Below are positions 48,706 to 59,807 of a DNA stretch of 64,000 bases, piece after piece. Below the pieces are notes generated by a model. That model ran no database searches. It had not been told where the DNA came from and saw nothing but the letters and a program-made list of their open reading frames with translations. How positions within the stretch are numbered: the first letter of the stretch is position 1; each line of letters opens with the position of its first letter. The stretch is from JAHIKV01 sp965195225 (GTDB lineage: Bacteria > Planctomycetota > Planctomycetia > Pirellulales > Thermoguttaceae), in assembly GCA_965195225.1 (NCBI GenBank), contig CBDAFL010000188.1, positions 5,757 through 69,756 of the forward strand. The letters run 5' to 3'. The translations under genes and the position numbers were made by a program.

Positions 48706-51700
48706 CTACTTGCCCTTTGCCGCGCCCAGCCGCTGAAGTCGCTTTTTGGCGAGCCGGTTGGTGCTCCCCTTGCCTTCTCGTCTGTGGTGTGACATAGGTT
48801 TCCAGGACGAATATGGTGTCTCATCATGAGCCCAGGTAACGTTGGGCATTGTGATTGCAGCCTTGTAGACCCGCATGGCTTCCTCGGTGTTGTTCATGGC
48901 TTCATAACAAAGGCCCAAGTTTATAAGCCCAAGGACTTTCTCGGCGCCGAGGTCCATTCGTTCTGCCACTTGGCGAAAATGGTCCTTTGCCGTTTCAAAT
49001 TGTCCGGCTTTGAATCGGAACTCCCCGCATCGCAAATGAGCCCAGGCCCAGGCATAGGTTCCCTCCGATGCCTTGACTTTGTCAAACCATCCTGCAAATT
49101 CCTTGTAGTAGCTTGGAACCTGGGGAGTGGACCAGCGGACTTTGGCGGCCACCTTACGATACATGCAGTCGGCCAGTCTTAGCTGCGCACAGGGCTTCAA
49201 AGGGCTGTCCGAGAACTCGTTGAGCAAATGCTCATGGTACGTGGGCCACGGCTCCGGCACGGGGGCCGTCCATTTCCAACCATAAACGTACTCGTGTGGA
49301 GTGCCCGGCCAGTAAACGAGCCTCAACGAGGCTTCGCCCGCGGCCCAAAAAGCCTCCTCTTTCCAGACGCCGGGTTTGGTTTCGGCAACGAGTCGATCCA
49401 TGGTTGCCTGTAGCTTCTCGCGCGGCAGGACGCGTAATTGTGACCTGAGGCTGGCCAATTGCGCGTGAATAAAGGGCGCTCGGCTTTGCCGTAGATCGCC
49501 CTGCTGCTGGTCGGGCTCCAGCAGCCAGGCAACGACGTTTTGCAGTAGTGCGACTTCTTGTTTCTCATCCGGCTCGATCGGCCATTGATCGCGAGAGATG
49601 TTTGTCTTCCGGTGAGAACTGTTCCAGCTTACTTTCCGAACCACCAAGCCGGGATCCGGCAGAAACCATTGACCTAGGGACGCCACCACCACCCGGCCGT
49701 GTCGATAGGTTGTGGCAGCTAAAAGATTATGATCTCCGGCCGAGATCAAAACCGCCTCGCGCGGCCCCTCGATATTTACGGCACATTTTGCCGTGACGTT
49801 GTTGATACCGTGAGTAATTGGGTGTTTTGCGATGCGGGTACTACGCGCTCGAACCACCATTTCCTGACCAGCGTGAAGGTCGAAAAACGAGAGCAGTGAA
49901 TTGTGGATTCCTGGTTGCGCACTTTCCCAACCCGGCGAAAGGACCACCAGAAGCGAACCGCCCGTGGCCACATAGTGGCGTAATGCCAAAACATCGTCGG
50001 GAGTAAGCGCGATGGTTCCCGTGCGGACGAGAACGACCAATGGATATTGACACAAGTGGCCGGCATCGATCCAATGCAATCCGACACTGTGTGCCGTGTA
50101 TCCTAGAGGCTTCAACCGCTTGGCCCATGCTTGTTGGGCAGGCGCTCCTCCACCCCAAATCAGAACAGTCTTTTCAGGCAACGCCAGTTCTTCTCCAAGT
50201 TCATGGAGCCCAACCGCAACATTGGCGCCCCAATTGTGGGCAACGCCGAACTCGTTTACAAGCCGTTTGTAGGATGCAATCGCCCGTTCAGGTTCCTTCA
50301 GTTCCCGTTGATAGATCCTCCCGATCTGCCACAAAGCCTCGATCTTCCGGTCGAAACAACTGGTTCGCGCTATGTCTTCGCTGTCCCAACTATCGGGCAA
50401 TCTGGTGCGAAGGGAGGTTTCCGCATTGTCTATAATGTAGCGATTCGATTCGATCGCATCCTTCCATTTCCCCGACTTCTCTCTGATTTCCCTGAGTTCG
50501 AGGTGCGCTTTCCAAGCGATGTTCGGCACCCAGCCGAAGACCTCAATGGCCCGACAAAGGCGTTTTTCACGTAAATCTTTGCCTGCCGAACGGATATAAC
50601 CTTGTTCGTCCACATACCTGGGTGCAACGCCGTCGATGGCATTATTGCTAGCCCACAACCGCCACTCCCTGGATCGCTTCCCCGTGGCCGCCGTGACGAT
50701 GAGATCGTAAAGTACCAGGGTACGCTCTGCGATTTTCTTGGTCTGGGCGGAAATATTTCGCATATAGGGCAGATCGCGTGCATTCTTTCGACGTTGGAAT
50801 TCGGGCGATCGCACCGTGTGCGAGTAAAGAGAAGAATAGTACACATACAGCTTTTTCAGCGTTTTCTTGTAGGATGGCGCATTCTTCCATGCATTTTTAC
50901 TCCGGAGAGTTTTTTCAAGCAGTGAAACGGCATCGTCAAAGCGCTTGGCGCCCATCAGTGCATCCGCGTACCCTTGTTGCTCCCAAGCGCGCGATTTCAC
51001 CTGGGGAAATTCGCGAAACATCTTCTCGTAAACGCGAATACACGCATCGTATTCGTGGAGCGAACGATGCATGCCGATGAGCAGTGAATACAAATTATAC
51101 CGTTGTGATGATCGGGCCGGCAGACTGTCTCCGCCGAGCGCCTCCTCAGCCGCCTCGATAGCTTTCCTGTATTCTTTGCAATACTTCCATGCCCGTACCC
51201 GCCTCAGACCGGCATGCTTGTTGGCCGGGTCCACCAGCAAGACACGTTCGTAAGCTTTGGCTGAATCGGCGTACCGTTCCAAGAAGAAGAATCGTTGTCC
51301 GTTGGCAAAGTGAATCGCTGCTTCCAGCTTGCGAGTGGGCGTGGCGGCTTTGACCAACTCGGCGGCGTTTTCTTGCGGTTGGATTGCCAAATCGGCGGCC
51401 AGGCACAGGGATGTGTCTTCGATCAGGTCGGCGAAATTATCCAGCAGGCCGTGGGCGGTTTCCGTTGCCAAAATCTCGGTGGTTTTCGTGTCGGCCAGAC
51501 GGACGTTCAGATGCAGTGTGCCGTTGAGTTGGACGAACGAGCCGTAGATCAGCCGTTCGGCGCCCAGCAGCTTGCCCACCTTGATCGCCGTGGCCGAATC
51601 CACTAGGCCCGACAGCGAGAGCTTCTGCTCCTTGAGCACTTCATAGAGCCTTTCGCGTTCGACCAGCCGCACGTCTTTCAACGCTCCGAGGTTGGCCTGC

Positions 51701-52332
51701 AGGATATCGGCAAATCCGGACTCCATCGGGTCGAGCTTGCCCGACGGACTCAGGTTGCGCAGGGCCAACACGACCACCAGCGGGGAAGGGCCTTTTTTCG
51801 GCTTCGGCGGCGGGCGGCGCAGCGGCTGGTCGATGCCCAGCGCCTTGAGCACCTTGCCGGTCAGTTCCTGCTCCAGATCGATCAACTTTTCGACCGGACC
51901 AGATCGCTTCCATCGCAGGAGCGGCTCGTTCTTGCCCGTCTCGAACAGCGATACGTCGAGGGTGACGGTCTTGTCCTCGCCGCGAAACGAGCCGGTCAAC
52001 AAGTACTCCGCGGCCAGTGCCTGCCCTGCGCGCTGGACCGCTTCGGTATCTCTCAAACCCTTTTGCAGGTTGGCCTCTCGAAGGAATTGGGCGACTTGGA
52101 CCCGCTCGACCACCCGGATTCCCTGATACTGCGACAGATCGCCGCTGAGCATCTCGGCAAACGCCGTCCGCAGTACGGCCAGTTCGACCGACGGTCCCTT
52201 GTCGATCAGGTCCAGAACGGCAAGGGTCTTGTCCTCTTGAGCATAAGCCGTCTTGTGCGCTTCGTTGACAATCAACCAAGGGCCCAACAAGAGCAAACAT
52301 GGAATTATACCGAAGCTGCGGGGTCGACACAT
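48706..52332 (-). CDS. CsgG/TPR/amidotransferase-like secreted protein, last gene of the operon
   Basis: The protein has 1208 residues. The signal sequence (IIPCLLLLGPWLIVNEA) is followed by two CsgG/TolB-like domains (about 35-165, with IRVVERVQVAQFLREANLQ, and about 188-325, with VRLVERERLYEVLKEQ and GLVDSATAIKVGKLLGAE). TPR helices follow (FLERYADSAKAYERVLLVDP). An amidotransferase-like domain (VLIWGGGAPAQQAWAKRLKP near 755) is followed by more TPR helices (FKAGQFETAKDHFRQVAERM). ATG 52332 has AGGAAGGA upstream. CsgG-like folds occur in envelope lipoproteins and secretion pores, but no lipobox is seen. Confidence 0.75.
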   Translation of the reverse strand: MCRPRSFGIIPCLLLLGPWLIVNEAHKTAYAQEDKTLAVLDLIDKGPSVELAVLRTAFAEMLSGDLSQYQGIRVVERVQVAQFLREANLQKGLRDTEAVQRAGQALAAEYLLTGSFRGEDKTVTLDVSLFETGKNEPLLRWKRSGPVEKLIDLEQELTGKVLKALGIDQPLRRPPPKPKKGPSPLVVVLALRNLSPSGKLDPMESGFADILQANLGALKDVRLVERERLYEVLKEQKLSLSGLVDSATAIKVGKLLGAERLIYGSFVQLNGTLHLNVRLADTKTTEILATETAHGLLDNFADLIEDTSLCLAADLAIQPQENAAELVKAATPTRKLEAAIHFANGQRFFFLERYADSAKAYERVLLVDPANKHAGLRRVRAWKYCKEYRKAIEAAEEALGGDSLPARSSQRYNLYSLLIGMHRSLHEYDACIRVYEKMFREFPQVKSRAWEQQGYADALMGAKRFDDAVSLLEKTLRSKNAWKNAPSYKKTLKKLYVYYSSLYSHTVRSPEFQRRKNARDLPYMRNISAQTKKIAERTLVLYDLIVTAATGKRSREWRLWASNNAIDGVAPRYVDEQGYIRSAGKDLREKRLCRAIEVFGWVPNIAWKAHLELREIREKSGKWKDAIESNRYIIDNAETSLRTRLPDSWDSEDIARTSCFDRKIEALWQIGRIYQRELKEPERAIASYKRLVNEFGVAHNWGANVAVGLHELGEELALPEKTVLIWGGGAPAQQAWAKRLKPLGYTAHSVGLHWIDAGHLCQYPLVVLVRTGTIALTPDDVLALRHYVATGGSLLVVLSPGWESAQPGIHNSLLSFFDLHAGQEMVVRARSTRIAKHPITHGINNVTAKCAVNIEGPREAVLISAGDHNLLAATTYRHGRVVVASLGQWFLPDPGLVVRKVSWNSSHRKTNISRDQWPIEPDEKQEVALLQNVVAWLLEPDQQQGDLRQSRAPFIHAQLASLRSQLRVLPREKLQATMDRLVAETKPGVWKEEAFWAAGEASLRLVYWPGTPHEYVYGWKWTAPVPEPWPTYHEHLLNEFSDSPLKPCAQLRLADCMYRKVAAKVRWSTPQVPSYYKEFAGWFDKVKASEGTYAWAWAHLRCGEFRFKAGQFETAKDHFRQVAERMDLGAEKVLGLINLGLCYEAMNNTEEAMRVYKAAITMPNVTWAHDETPYSSWKPMSHHRREGKGSTNRLAKKRLQRLGAAKGK

Positions 52333-52387
52333 GACGCATTCCTTCCTGTACGGGAAATCAATGTGTGCATAATTGTTTTCCAACGCC

Positions 52388-55300
52388 TTACTTATTTACT
52401 GGGGTTTCGGACGGGACCGCATCGCCAATCACTACTCGCCAAACTTCCGAAAAGAGTCCCTGCGTAATCAGTCCATAGTGAGCGGACGGAACCAAATAAG
52501 CGTTGCGAAACTCGTGCGGCAAAGGCAAAGGAGCGTCCGTGAGTCGTTCATACTCGAGCGTTTTGGGGTCGATGAAATACCAATTGCGGCCCACGAAGAG
52601 AACCTTTTCTTGGTAAGGAATGAAATAGGCGCCGCCAAAACTGCCGCCACGGGCAACCGGTTTCGACGTCTCCTTGGGAAAGTCAAGCAGGACGTCTTTG
52701 ACCCACGGGCCATTACCCCCGTTCCTCGGAGGACTGACGACCCGAATCCGCGATTGCGGCTGCCGGAAGTGCCATTCGTTCCAGAGAATCTCCCCACCAG
52801 GACAAACGAACATGTCTTGTTCGCAGCAATTCCACCCGGGCGTGAAAAACGCAACGGGAAACATGAAGACGCGAAGCGTTTTCAGATCGATCGCCAACGG
52901 ACGGCGCCGCCCGTTGCGGCCCACCAACAAGAGCCGCTGGCCGGGGAACGACGGCCCTTGGTACTCCTTGATCCATCCCGCGTCAAAGACCATTTCCAAG
53001 TCGTTCTTGAGAGTCTTGGGCTTCTTTTTGAACAGTTTGATGGCCTTGTAAAACACGTGAACGCGGCGTCCGGGCGCCTGGGGGATATCGGGCTTCCGGG
53101 AGACCATTGCAGCCCAGCGCCGCTGCTGCGGTCCGAACGCCCCCAACGCCAGGCACTTCCCGCGTTCGACCGGATGAAGCTGGAGATAGCCGGTCCGCCG
53201 TCCCTTAGGGCCAGGGTGTCCGGACGTGTGCTCGCCAGGGTTGTACGGAGGCAATCCATCTTCCACACTGATCCTATCTACAACGGTCCCCTCGGGCGAA
53301 ATGATCACAATGCCCTTCTCGGCAGTGCAGAGCCAGAAATTTTCGCCGTCCCACTGGACATCGCGGATTTCGGCGGGGCCCTTTTCCACCCTGAACACTT
53401 CTTTCCAGATGTCCTTGGTCGTCATCAGGTAGATGCGATAGCCGCCACATATCATGTCCATCGAATCCGAGCACTTCTGTAAAGGTCCCCAGCCTGGCCA
53501 TCGGTGGGAAACCAACTCGAAAGTCAGGCGGCCGAAGACCATTGGCTCATGTGGCGGTTCGTCTTCCACGCGGATTTTCTTAATTTGCACGTTGGGCGGC
53601 CGTGGCCTGTGAAGACCCCATGGCGTCCTTTTGGATTTGGTTGAGAGCCTCGTCATGATCTTGGACCAATACCGACGTTGGTTTTCCCACCCGTTGCGCT
53701 CGGCCATCGCCTGTAACTCCCTCGCCTCTGTCAATTCTTTTTCAATCAGACTTTGGTCCGGCCTACCCAACCGCCGATTGTGGTAGTTTTTGTAATCGAG
53801 CAACCCGAGCAGGCCTAGGCGGCCGTAGTAGACGTATACCGGTTGGTCGGAATCGATCAGACGCCGATAGAAAGCCCGGAGTTCATCCACCGGAAATCGC
53901 CCCGTCACAACGACCGCAACGACACCATTTGCGTACTTGGTCGTGTCCTTTTCCTGGATCATGCCCTTGATTCCCCCAATACGGTCCACTCTCTCGTTCA
54001 GGAATTCAGCTACTGCTGAAATCGGGCCGCTATCGTGAGGAACCACCTCCGTGAGAAATCGGTAGAAATCGTCCAAGGTTTCGCGGTCATCGTAGCATGG
54101 CACGAAAAACGGCGCGTCCGGTGCCGCCCACCTGGCTCCGCGTTTCATGTCGAAGAGCCAATAGATGGCACGGGCCACCCAGGCGTGCTTATTGCCCCGC
54201 GGAGATGCCTTCCGCCCACGGCCGCGAGGGGGCCTCTCGTCGAGTTTTGGGAGCTGGGGGACGACCTGCCAGAAGAACTCTTCCAGCGTCTCGTTGACCT
54301 CCGGCGGCATCAGGGGGTCCGGGTCGAAACCGTGTCGGTGGAACACCTGGCAGAGCAGCCCGGACGCCTTGTTCGGACCCAGCCGCCTGCAATCGATCAG
54401 CGCTTTGGCATGGACCATGCTATTGCGCCAAATCGCGATCCGCTCGCTGCGGATGGTGGCCCAAAGCGCCTGCTCGCTCTTCGTCAGACGCCTGTACCGG
54501 CGTTTGCCGAACCGTTCCGCCTTGTGGATCTTCTGCCACTCGCCGTATTCGCGGAACAACCGGATCCGCAACTTCAGGTCATCCGGCCGCAGCAACAAGG
54601 CGGCCTCGCGCAGCCCGACCGCGTGTTCCCACGCCCCCACCTCGGCAAACGCGTTGGCCCGCGCCAGGAGTGCCCGGACCTGCTCATCACGTGACAGCAG
54701 AATCGCCTGGTCGGTCTTCGCCAATCGGACCACCAACTGTGGGATCTCGCCAGTCAACAGTTCAACGACTTGCGCTGCCGACAAGTCCTTTCGATCGATT
54801 TCCCGCAACGTGCGTTTGCCATCAAACAGCCGAATTGTGAGGTGAACCGTCGGCTCCTTGCCCTGATCCGAACGGCCCATCTCGAACTCGCCGTTGACGA
54901 ACATTGGCACAACCCGGTCCTTCAAGTCGCTCGCGCCGATCTGCAACTCCCGGCCAATCGCTTGGGCCTCCTCGGTCTCAATCACCGCCACGCCCGGTAC
55001 GGATGCCAAAGCATTCTCGATCAGGTGGGCGTAGCCGGCCTGGAGGTGGTTATGTTCGTACGTCAGATTCTTCGAGACAAAGTGCGGCACGCCGATGAGT
55101 TGCCGGATGCCGCCGGAAAAGTGCCGGCGGGTCTGTAAAACGAGTTGCGCAACCTTATCGGCCAGTTGCTCGCGTTGATCGGGATCGTAGGGCAGCCACT
55201 CGGTCCGCAACCGTGCTCCGTAGATACATTCGCTGACCACCAGTCGGACAGAGCGCTTTTTCTCGCGCTCCTCAACGGTCAGCAAGACCAGGGCCTCGGC

Positions 55301-55576
55301 TCCGAGCAGGCGGCCGAGTTTCAACCGCTCGGAAGCAGTGGCCGATCCGGCCAGCGACGAAAGCTCCAGCTCCTTGGTAACGGCAGCAAGCCGATCGCGC
55401 TCGACAAGCTCGATTTCCTTCGTCCGGGAAAGCTCCGCAGTGAGCAGGTCGGGGAATCCGTCTTGCTGCAATTGTTTGGACGAGACGATCGCCCAGCGCT
55501 GGTATGCATAGTGCTCGTCGGCCGCGCCCACGGCTGCGGCCGCCATCCATCCAACCAAAAACAGCAAGTGCATCAT
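52388..55576 (-). CDS. CsgG/propeller-like secreted protein
   Basis: The protein has 1062 residues. A signal peptide (LLFLVGWMAAAAVGA) is followed by two CsgG/TolB-like domains: LVERDRLAAVTKELELSSLAG near residue 57, and VIETEEAQAIGRELQIG near 200. The middle part is helical. The C-terminal third has many beta-strands with WDGENFWLCTAEKGIVIISP, which look like a two-component-type beta-propeller. ATG 55576 is preceded by AGGAGA. The gap to the next gene is 55 bases. Confidence 0.72.
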   Translation of the reverse strand: MMHLLFLVGWMAAAAVGAADEHYAYQRWAIVSSKQLQQDGFPDLLTAELSRTKEIELVERDRLAAVTKELELSSLAGSATASERLKLGRLLGAEALVLLTVEEREKKRSVRLVVSECIYGARLRTEWLPYDPDQREQLADKVAQLVLQTRRHFSGGIRQLIGVPHFVSKNLTYEHNHLQAGYAHLIENALASVPGVAVIETEEAQAIGRELQIGASDLKDRVVPMFVNGEFEMGRSDQGKEPTVHLTIRLFDGKRTLREIDRKDLSAAQVVELLTGEIPQLVVRLAKTDQAILLSRDEQVRALLARANAFAEVGAWEHAVGLREAALLLRPDDLKLRIRLFREYGEWQKIHKAERFGKRRYRRLTKSEQALWATIRSERIAIWRNSMVHAKALIDCRRLGPNKASGLLCQVFHRHGFDPDPLMPPEVNETLEEFFWQVVPQLPKLDERPPRGRGRKASPRGNKHAWVARAIYWLFDMKRGARWAAPDAPFFVPCYDDRETLDDFYRFLTEVVPHDSGPISAVAEFLNERVDRIGGIKGMIQEKDTTKYANGVVAVVVTGRFPVDELRAFYRRLIDSDQPVYVYYGRLGLLGLLDYKNYHNRRLGRPDQSLIEKELTEARELQAMAERNGWENQRRYWSKIMTRLSTKSKRTPWGLHRPRPPNVQIKKIRVEDEPPHEPMVFGRLTFELVSHRWPGWGPLQKCSDSMDMICGGYRIYLMTTKDIWKEVFRVEKGPAEIRDVQWDGENFWLCTAEKGIVIISPEGTVVDRISVEDGLPPYNPGEHTSGHPGPKGRRTGYLQLHPVERGKCLALGAFGPQQRRWAAMVSRKPDIPQAPGRRVHVFYKAIKLFKKKPKTLKNDLEMVFDAGWIKEYQGPSFPGQRLLLVGRNGRRRPLAIDLKTLRVFMFPVAFFTPGWNCCEQDMFVCPGGEILWNEWHFRQPQSRIRVVSPPRNGGNGPWVKDVLLDFPKETSKPVARGGSFGGAYFIPYQEKVLFVGRNWYFIDPKTLEYERLTDAPLPLPHEFRNAYLVPSAHYGLITQGLFSEVWRVVIGDAVPSETPVNK

Positions 55577-55822
55577 CGTCTCCTATGTTTGCTTCCCAGC
55601 CCCCTTTCCGCTTCCGCTAATGGTTCTCCGTTTGCTTTCGACCGAAGTCCCTGAAGCATTTTAGAAGGACGGAAAGGGGACGGAAAGGGACGAAAAGAGG
55701 GACAGGCTCGCTTTCGTGGGGAGATCTCGTTTCATCCGCCTTTTGCTGGTCGGCTTGGATCGTTTTGCCAATAAGCGTGTCTGTTCCCCTTTTCTCCCGG
55801 CTTGCTGGGGTGCAGTAACGGA
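55577..55822. other. 246-bp gap with GGACGGAAAGGG words
   Basis: About 55660-55705 contains repeats of GGACGGAAAGGG, GGACGAAAAGAGGGACAGG. No gene is seen. Confidence 0.5.
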
Positions 55823-58793
55823 TTACGGGCCTTCAATGCGTTCTGCCCCCGATTTCGCCCCCCGCCCAAGCGGCGGAATCTCGCGGTAGTAAAGCCCGCG
55901 GCTGGTAGCGACGTACAGCCGGCCGCCCTGCTTCAGGACGGAAAGGAACGGGTTGCCATCCTGATGGGCCAACCAGGTGACGCGGCCGGTGTCGCGTTCG
56001 ATTTCGTATAGGCCGGTAAAGGTTGGCACCCAGATGCGGTGCTCGTCCCAGGCCGGCTCGCCCATCAGCCACGGCAGCGGGACTTTCGCGGTCACTTTTT
56101 GGCCAGACTTGAGGAAGCGAAACTCCGTCTGTTTGCCAACGATTTGCACGAGGAGGGCTTCATCAGCGTCCGACACGATGAGTCGCGGCGCATCTTTGCC
56201 CGAGTACCGCCGCCACGCTTTGCCCTTCTGCATCCAGCCGAACTGGTGCGTCACGTCGGCAACGGATGCAAAACGCAGGTAATGGCTGGCGTGTAGGCGG
56301 CAATTGGCTGCATCCCACCATACTCGGTAGACGCCATACACGGGTTCGGCCTCCAGCTTTGCCTCACGACTCGATGGGGCCATCACGGAGACCTTGTTAG
56401 TGGCGGGATCCAGCGTGGCTACGCCGTACTGGTCGGAGTCGCGGTAGCACAAATATATCTTGCCGTCCCCTTCGCACAGATCCACGACGTGATCGGCTGG
56501 CAGTGTACCGTCTTTTCTGCTGTAGTGCTTCAGGAGCCTCCCGTTTGTGTCGAGCTTATACAGACCGTTCTTACCGCCGAAAAATACGGCGTCTTTCACC
56601 GTCGCCACGGAGCGGACGGTGGCTGGCAGGTCGGTCAGCTTCCGGGTCTCATCCAGATCGGGTCTATACATCAGGGCCGGCCCGCCCGATTGCCAATGCT
56701 GCCATGCCAGCCACAGTTTCCCGTCAGTGGCGGCCATTCGCGACGCCTTCAGGTTGGTTGCCTGTGTGCCCTTTGCCAACCGCAGGCCGCCCATGTCCGG
56801 CAGCGGTGTACCGGCCAGCCGGGCCAACAGTTCCTCCCGCCGCTCGACGATCCGTGGTCCATATTCGTTCTGCAAAGACGGATCCCGTTCGGAGGCGTCG
56901 AGGTAGGTGTCGCAGACGGCCAGGGCCTCCTTCTCGTCCCCCTCTCTTGTCAGTATCTTCGTTGCGCAGTGTAGATAAAGCCACTGAACAGACTGGTTGA
57001 ACCTGCCGACGGCCATGAAGTGCCGTGCCCCCTCCAGCGCGGTCCGCCGAAGCAGCTCGGGCTTATTGAGAAACTCGCAAGCGCTGATCTTATAGCGGTA
57101 GATGTCGTCCACGGCCAGGCTATTGTAGGCGCAGGCGGCGAAAGCGGCTTCGTGCACCGCAATAGCCCGATCAAAATGCTCCAGCGCGGCGGGGTCTTTC
57201 TTCTGCCGATAGAGAATCTCCGCAGTTGCCAGCTCGAAATAAAACCGGACGAGCGGGTTGTCCGACCCGGTGTACTTGGCCGCGATCTCCAGCATCTTCT
57301 CAGGCGGCTCGCCGTCGCGGTTCAACATCGTGAAGACCATCGCGCTGATGCGATCGGGATCATCCCGCACGTCTCGGACGGCGTCGTCGATCAGCTTTGC
57401 CAGGGACTCTTTGCGCAGGCCAGCCAATGCGATCTGGGCCCACTTGACTTCGCCCGGAAAGACGTCGGGATGGGCAACAATATGATCGAACATTTCGGTG
57501 CTACGCTCGGGCAACCATGCCTTCAGACTCCCGGCCATGAAATAAAACGATATCGCCTCGTGGCGGCCAGGCCGGGCTCGCACGGCATTCTCCACCAAGC
57601 GAGAACCCCTCAGACACTGCTCGACGGCCAGTCGTTTCCGCTCGCCTTCCTTGAGCCTCAGCTCAGGTTTGTACAGGCCGACCAAGCCTATGCCCAGGTT
57701 CAGTCGAGCCTCGACATCGTTGGCCTCCAGCAACAGCACGTTCTCCCAGGCTCGAATCATCTCCATTGCGTCCAGTTTATCTCGCTTCCCTAGGCAGTCG
57801 TGCGGTCCGCGTCCGACGGCGTAGTGGGATGGTGGCATGAGGTACAGCGCCTGGCGGCGCCACAGTTCTTTTTCCGCAACGGCGGTCTGCAACGTGGGCT
57901 GGCGGCGGAATTCGTCGATCTTCTTCATAATGCGATCGGCCGCCGCTTCGACCGCGTCGCTGCGGCATGTCTGGACGATTTGACGGCTTTTGTCCCGCAG
58001 TCGCAACGTCAGATCGAGCTTCACCGCCCACGGTTTGCCGGGTGCGTACTCTCTGTCGGCGTCTTCCATGCTCCCAAAGATTACCAGATCGGCCGGGGGA
58101 AGCGTCTCCGGGGCGCCTCGGGCCAATCCCGACCGGGCCAAGTCAACCTCGTCCAGCAAGGGCCGTCGGGTACTGCCGCTCCAGGACAACCGCCCAGGCT
58201 TCCTGCCTCAGTCGCCTGCGGAGGGCCTTCTGCAACTCGATACCGAGCTTATCGCTGCGATCGGTGCCGCTGCGGTTTGGAAACGCGGCGATGCCCACGG
58301 TAAGACGATTAACGGCTTGCGACTGCGGTTGAAGAGCCGCCAAAACCTTCTCTCGAATCGCTGCCAAGGACAGGGCCAGATCGCTGGCCAACACAACTTG
58401 TTCCTCCAGCTTCACCTGGCCAGTGGCCACCTCGACTAATCGGACCGACGCCTTGTCCCGCGTCGCCAGAACGTGCAGAAGGTAATCCGCTCCGGCTAAT
58501 TTGCCCAGCGCAACAGCGTTTTTCGTATCACCCAGGCCGCTTAGCGCGATGACGTGTTCCTTTAGGATCGCGCCGATGGCCCGCCGCTCGACCAAATGAA
58601 GGAACGGCTGATTGCCGAACTCGACCACCATCAGATCCTCCAGATCCTCACGGCTCGACCCACCGGTTCCTCGCACCGAGCCGACCAGAGCCAGCGTGGG
58701 TACATGCTTGGCCGAGCCGCCCACAAGCAGAATCATGGACCAGATCACCGGGCACACGATCTGCCGGACCAACGCAATCAGCCGCAAGTGCAT
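55823..58793 (-). pseudogene. frameshifted CsgG/TPR/propeller-like gene
   Basis: The first part (58793 downwards) encodes a signal-like segment, one CsgG-like domain (LVERRAIGAILKEHVIALSG) and the start of a second (LTVGIAAFPNRSGT...VVLERQYPT), then terminates after ALAGRG. Shifting by one base near 58165, in the GGCCCTT stretch, continues with LLDEVDLARSGLARGAPETL and the rest of domain 2. TPR helices and a propeller-like C-terminus of about 780 residues follow. Together they form a protein of about 990 residues like its neighbours. One extra C explains the break; a sequencing error is possible. Confidence 0.75.
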
Positions 58794-58808
58794 CGCTATC
58801 TCCGAGGC

Positions 58809-59807
58809 TTATTTGTCGTTTGCGTCGGTCGGAGCCGCAAGCTTAGGCAGCATCCGCTCGGCCACTGCCGCCGCGGCCTGCTGGAGTGCCGACTTGGCCG
58901 CGATGTGCTCGGCCAGGTCGACGTTCACCGAGGTCTGGCGATCGATGGCCACGATCTTGCCGGTGGCCCGGTCGACCGCCTTCACTTCAAGGCGGGCCTT
59001 TACCGAGATTAAGTTGCCGTGCCTCGCCGCAAACTCGCTGAACGCCTCGCCGCTGATCAACAGATCGGCCTCTCTCCGATTGCCCTCCTTGGGATCAATC
59101 ACCTTGAAGCCCAACTCCTTGCAGAACAGGGTAAGCTCCGTTTCCGCGGCCGGGTCGATAACGGGCTGTCCGACGTGACGCTCCGAGATTTGGATTAGGA
59201 CCGAAGGGAGTGGGCCCTTGCCCAGTCGCTTCTTCAAGTTGGCGATGCGGTCCTGGCGAGATACGGGCTTGGCCACCAGCACATTGGCTTGCTTGCCCAC
59301 GGTGTCGGCGACCTTTTGGGCAAGCTTCTCGACCAGCGGGGCAAAATCCTCATTGGTCTTGCCCTTGACCGAGGCTCCCAGCACGCGGCTCGTCTCGGTG
59401 CCAATGATCTTGGCCACCATGTAGATGGAATTGCCGGCCTCGATCACCGAACCGGTTACGAGGATCTTGGCGCCGGTGAGTTGGCCGACCTGAACCGCCT
59501 GGCCCGGTGCAACCGCGCCCGAAAGGTTTAGAGCCTTCTCCTGGAGGATCTTTTCCAAGTCGGCGCGATCGACCAAGTAGAGGTTAGGCTTGGCGGCCAG
59601 ACTGGCAAAGAGGATGCCGGTGGCCTTCTCTCCGTATCCTTTAACTCCGGAACCATGTTCCGCGAACGGGAGAATCGCCAGCGGATAGACCTTCTTAACA
59701 GCCTCGTCGGCTGCCCGGGCCGGTAGGGTTTGCGTCGCCATGGAGCCGATCATCAATGCCGCACAGAGTGCGGGAACGAAAAAGCGGGTATTTGACATTT
59801 TCATCAC
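58809..59807 (-). CDS. CsgG-domain protein
   Basis: The protein has about 332 residues. The signal peptide is VPALCAALMIGSMATQTLPARA. The CsgG-like domain (LAILPFAEHGSG, YLVDRADLEKILQEKALNLSG and GAKILVTGSVIEAGN) is followed by a second domain (VLIQISERHVGQ, LLISGEAFSEFAAR) like those of FlgT/LPP20-type proteins. It starts within the stop of the previous gene (GTG 59807 or ATG 59804) and ends 15 bases before the next start. Confidence 0.82.
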   Translation of the reverse strand: MMKMSNTRFFVPALCAALMIGSMATQTLPARAADEAVKKVYPLAILPFAEHGSGVKGYGEKATGILFASLAAKPNLYLVDRADLEKILQEKALNLSGAVAPGQAVQVGQLTGAKILVTGSVIEAGNSIYMVAKIIGTETSRVLGASVKGKTNEDFAPLVEKLAQKVADTVGKQANVLVAKPVSRQDRIANLKKRLGKGPLPSVLIQISERHVGQPVIDPAAETELTLFCKELGFKVIDPKEGNRREADLLISGEAFSEFAARHGNLISVKARLEVKAVDRATGKIVAIDRQTSVNVDLAEHIAAKSALQQAAAAVAERMLPKLAAPTDANDK

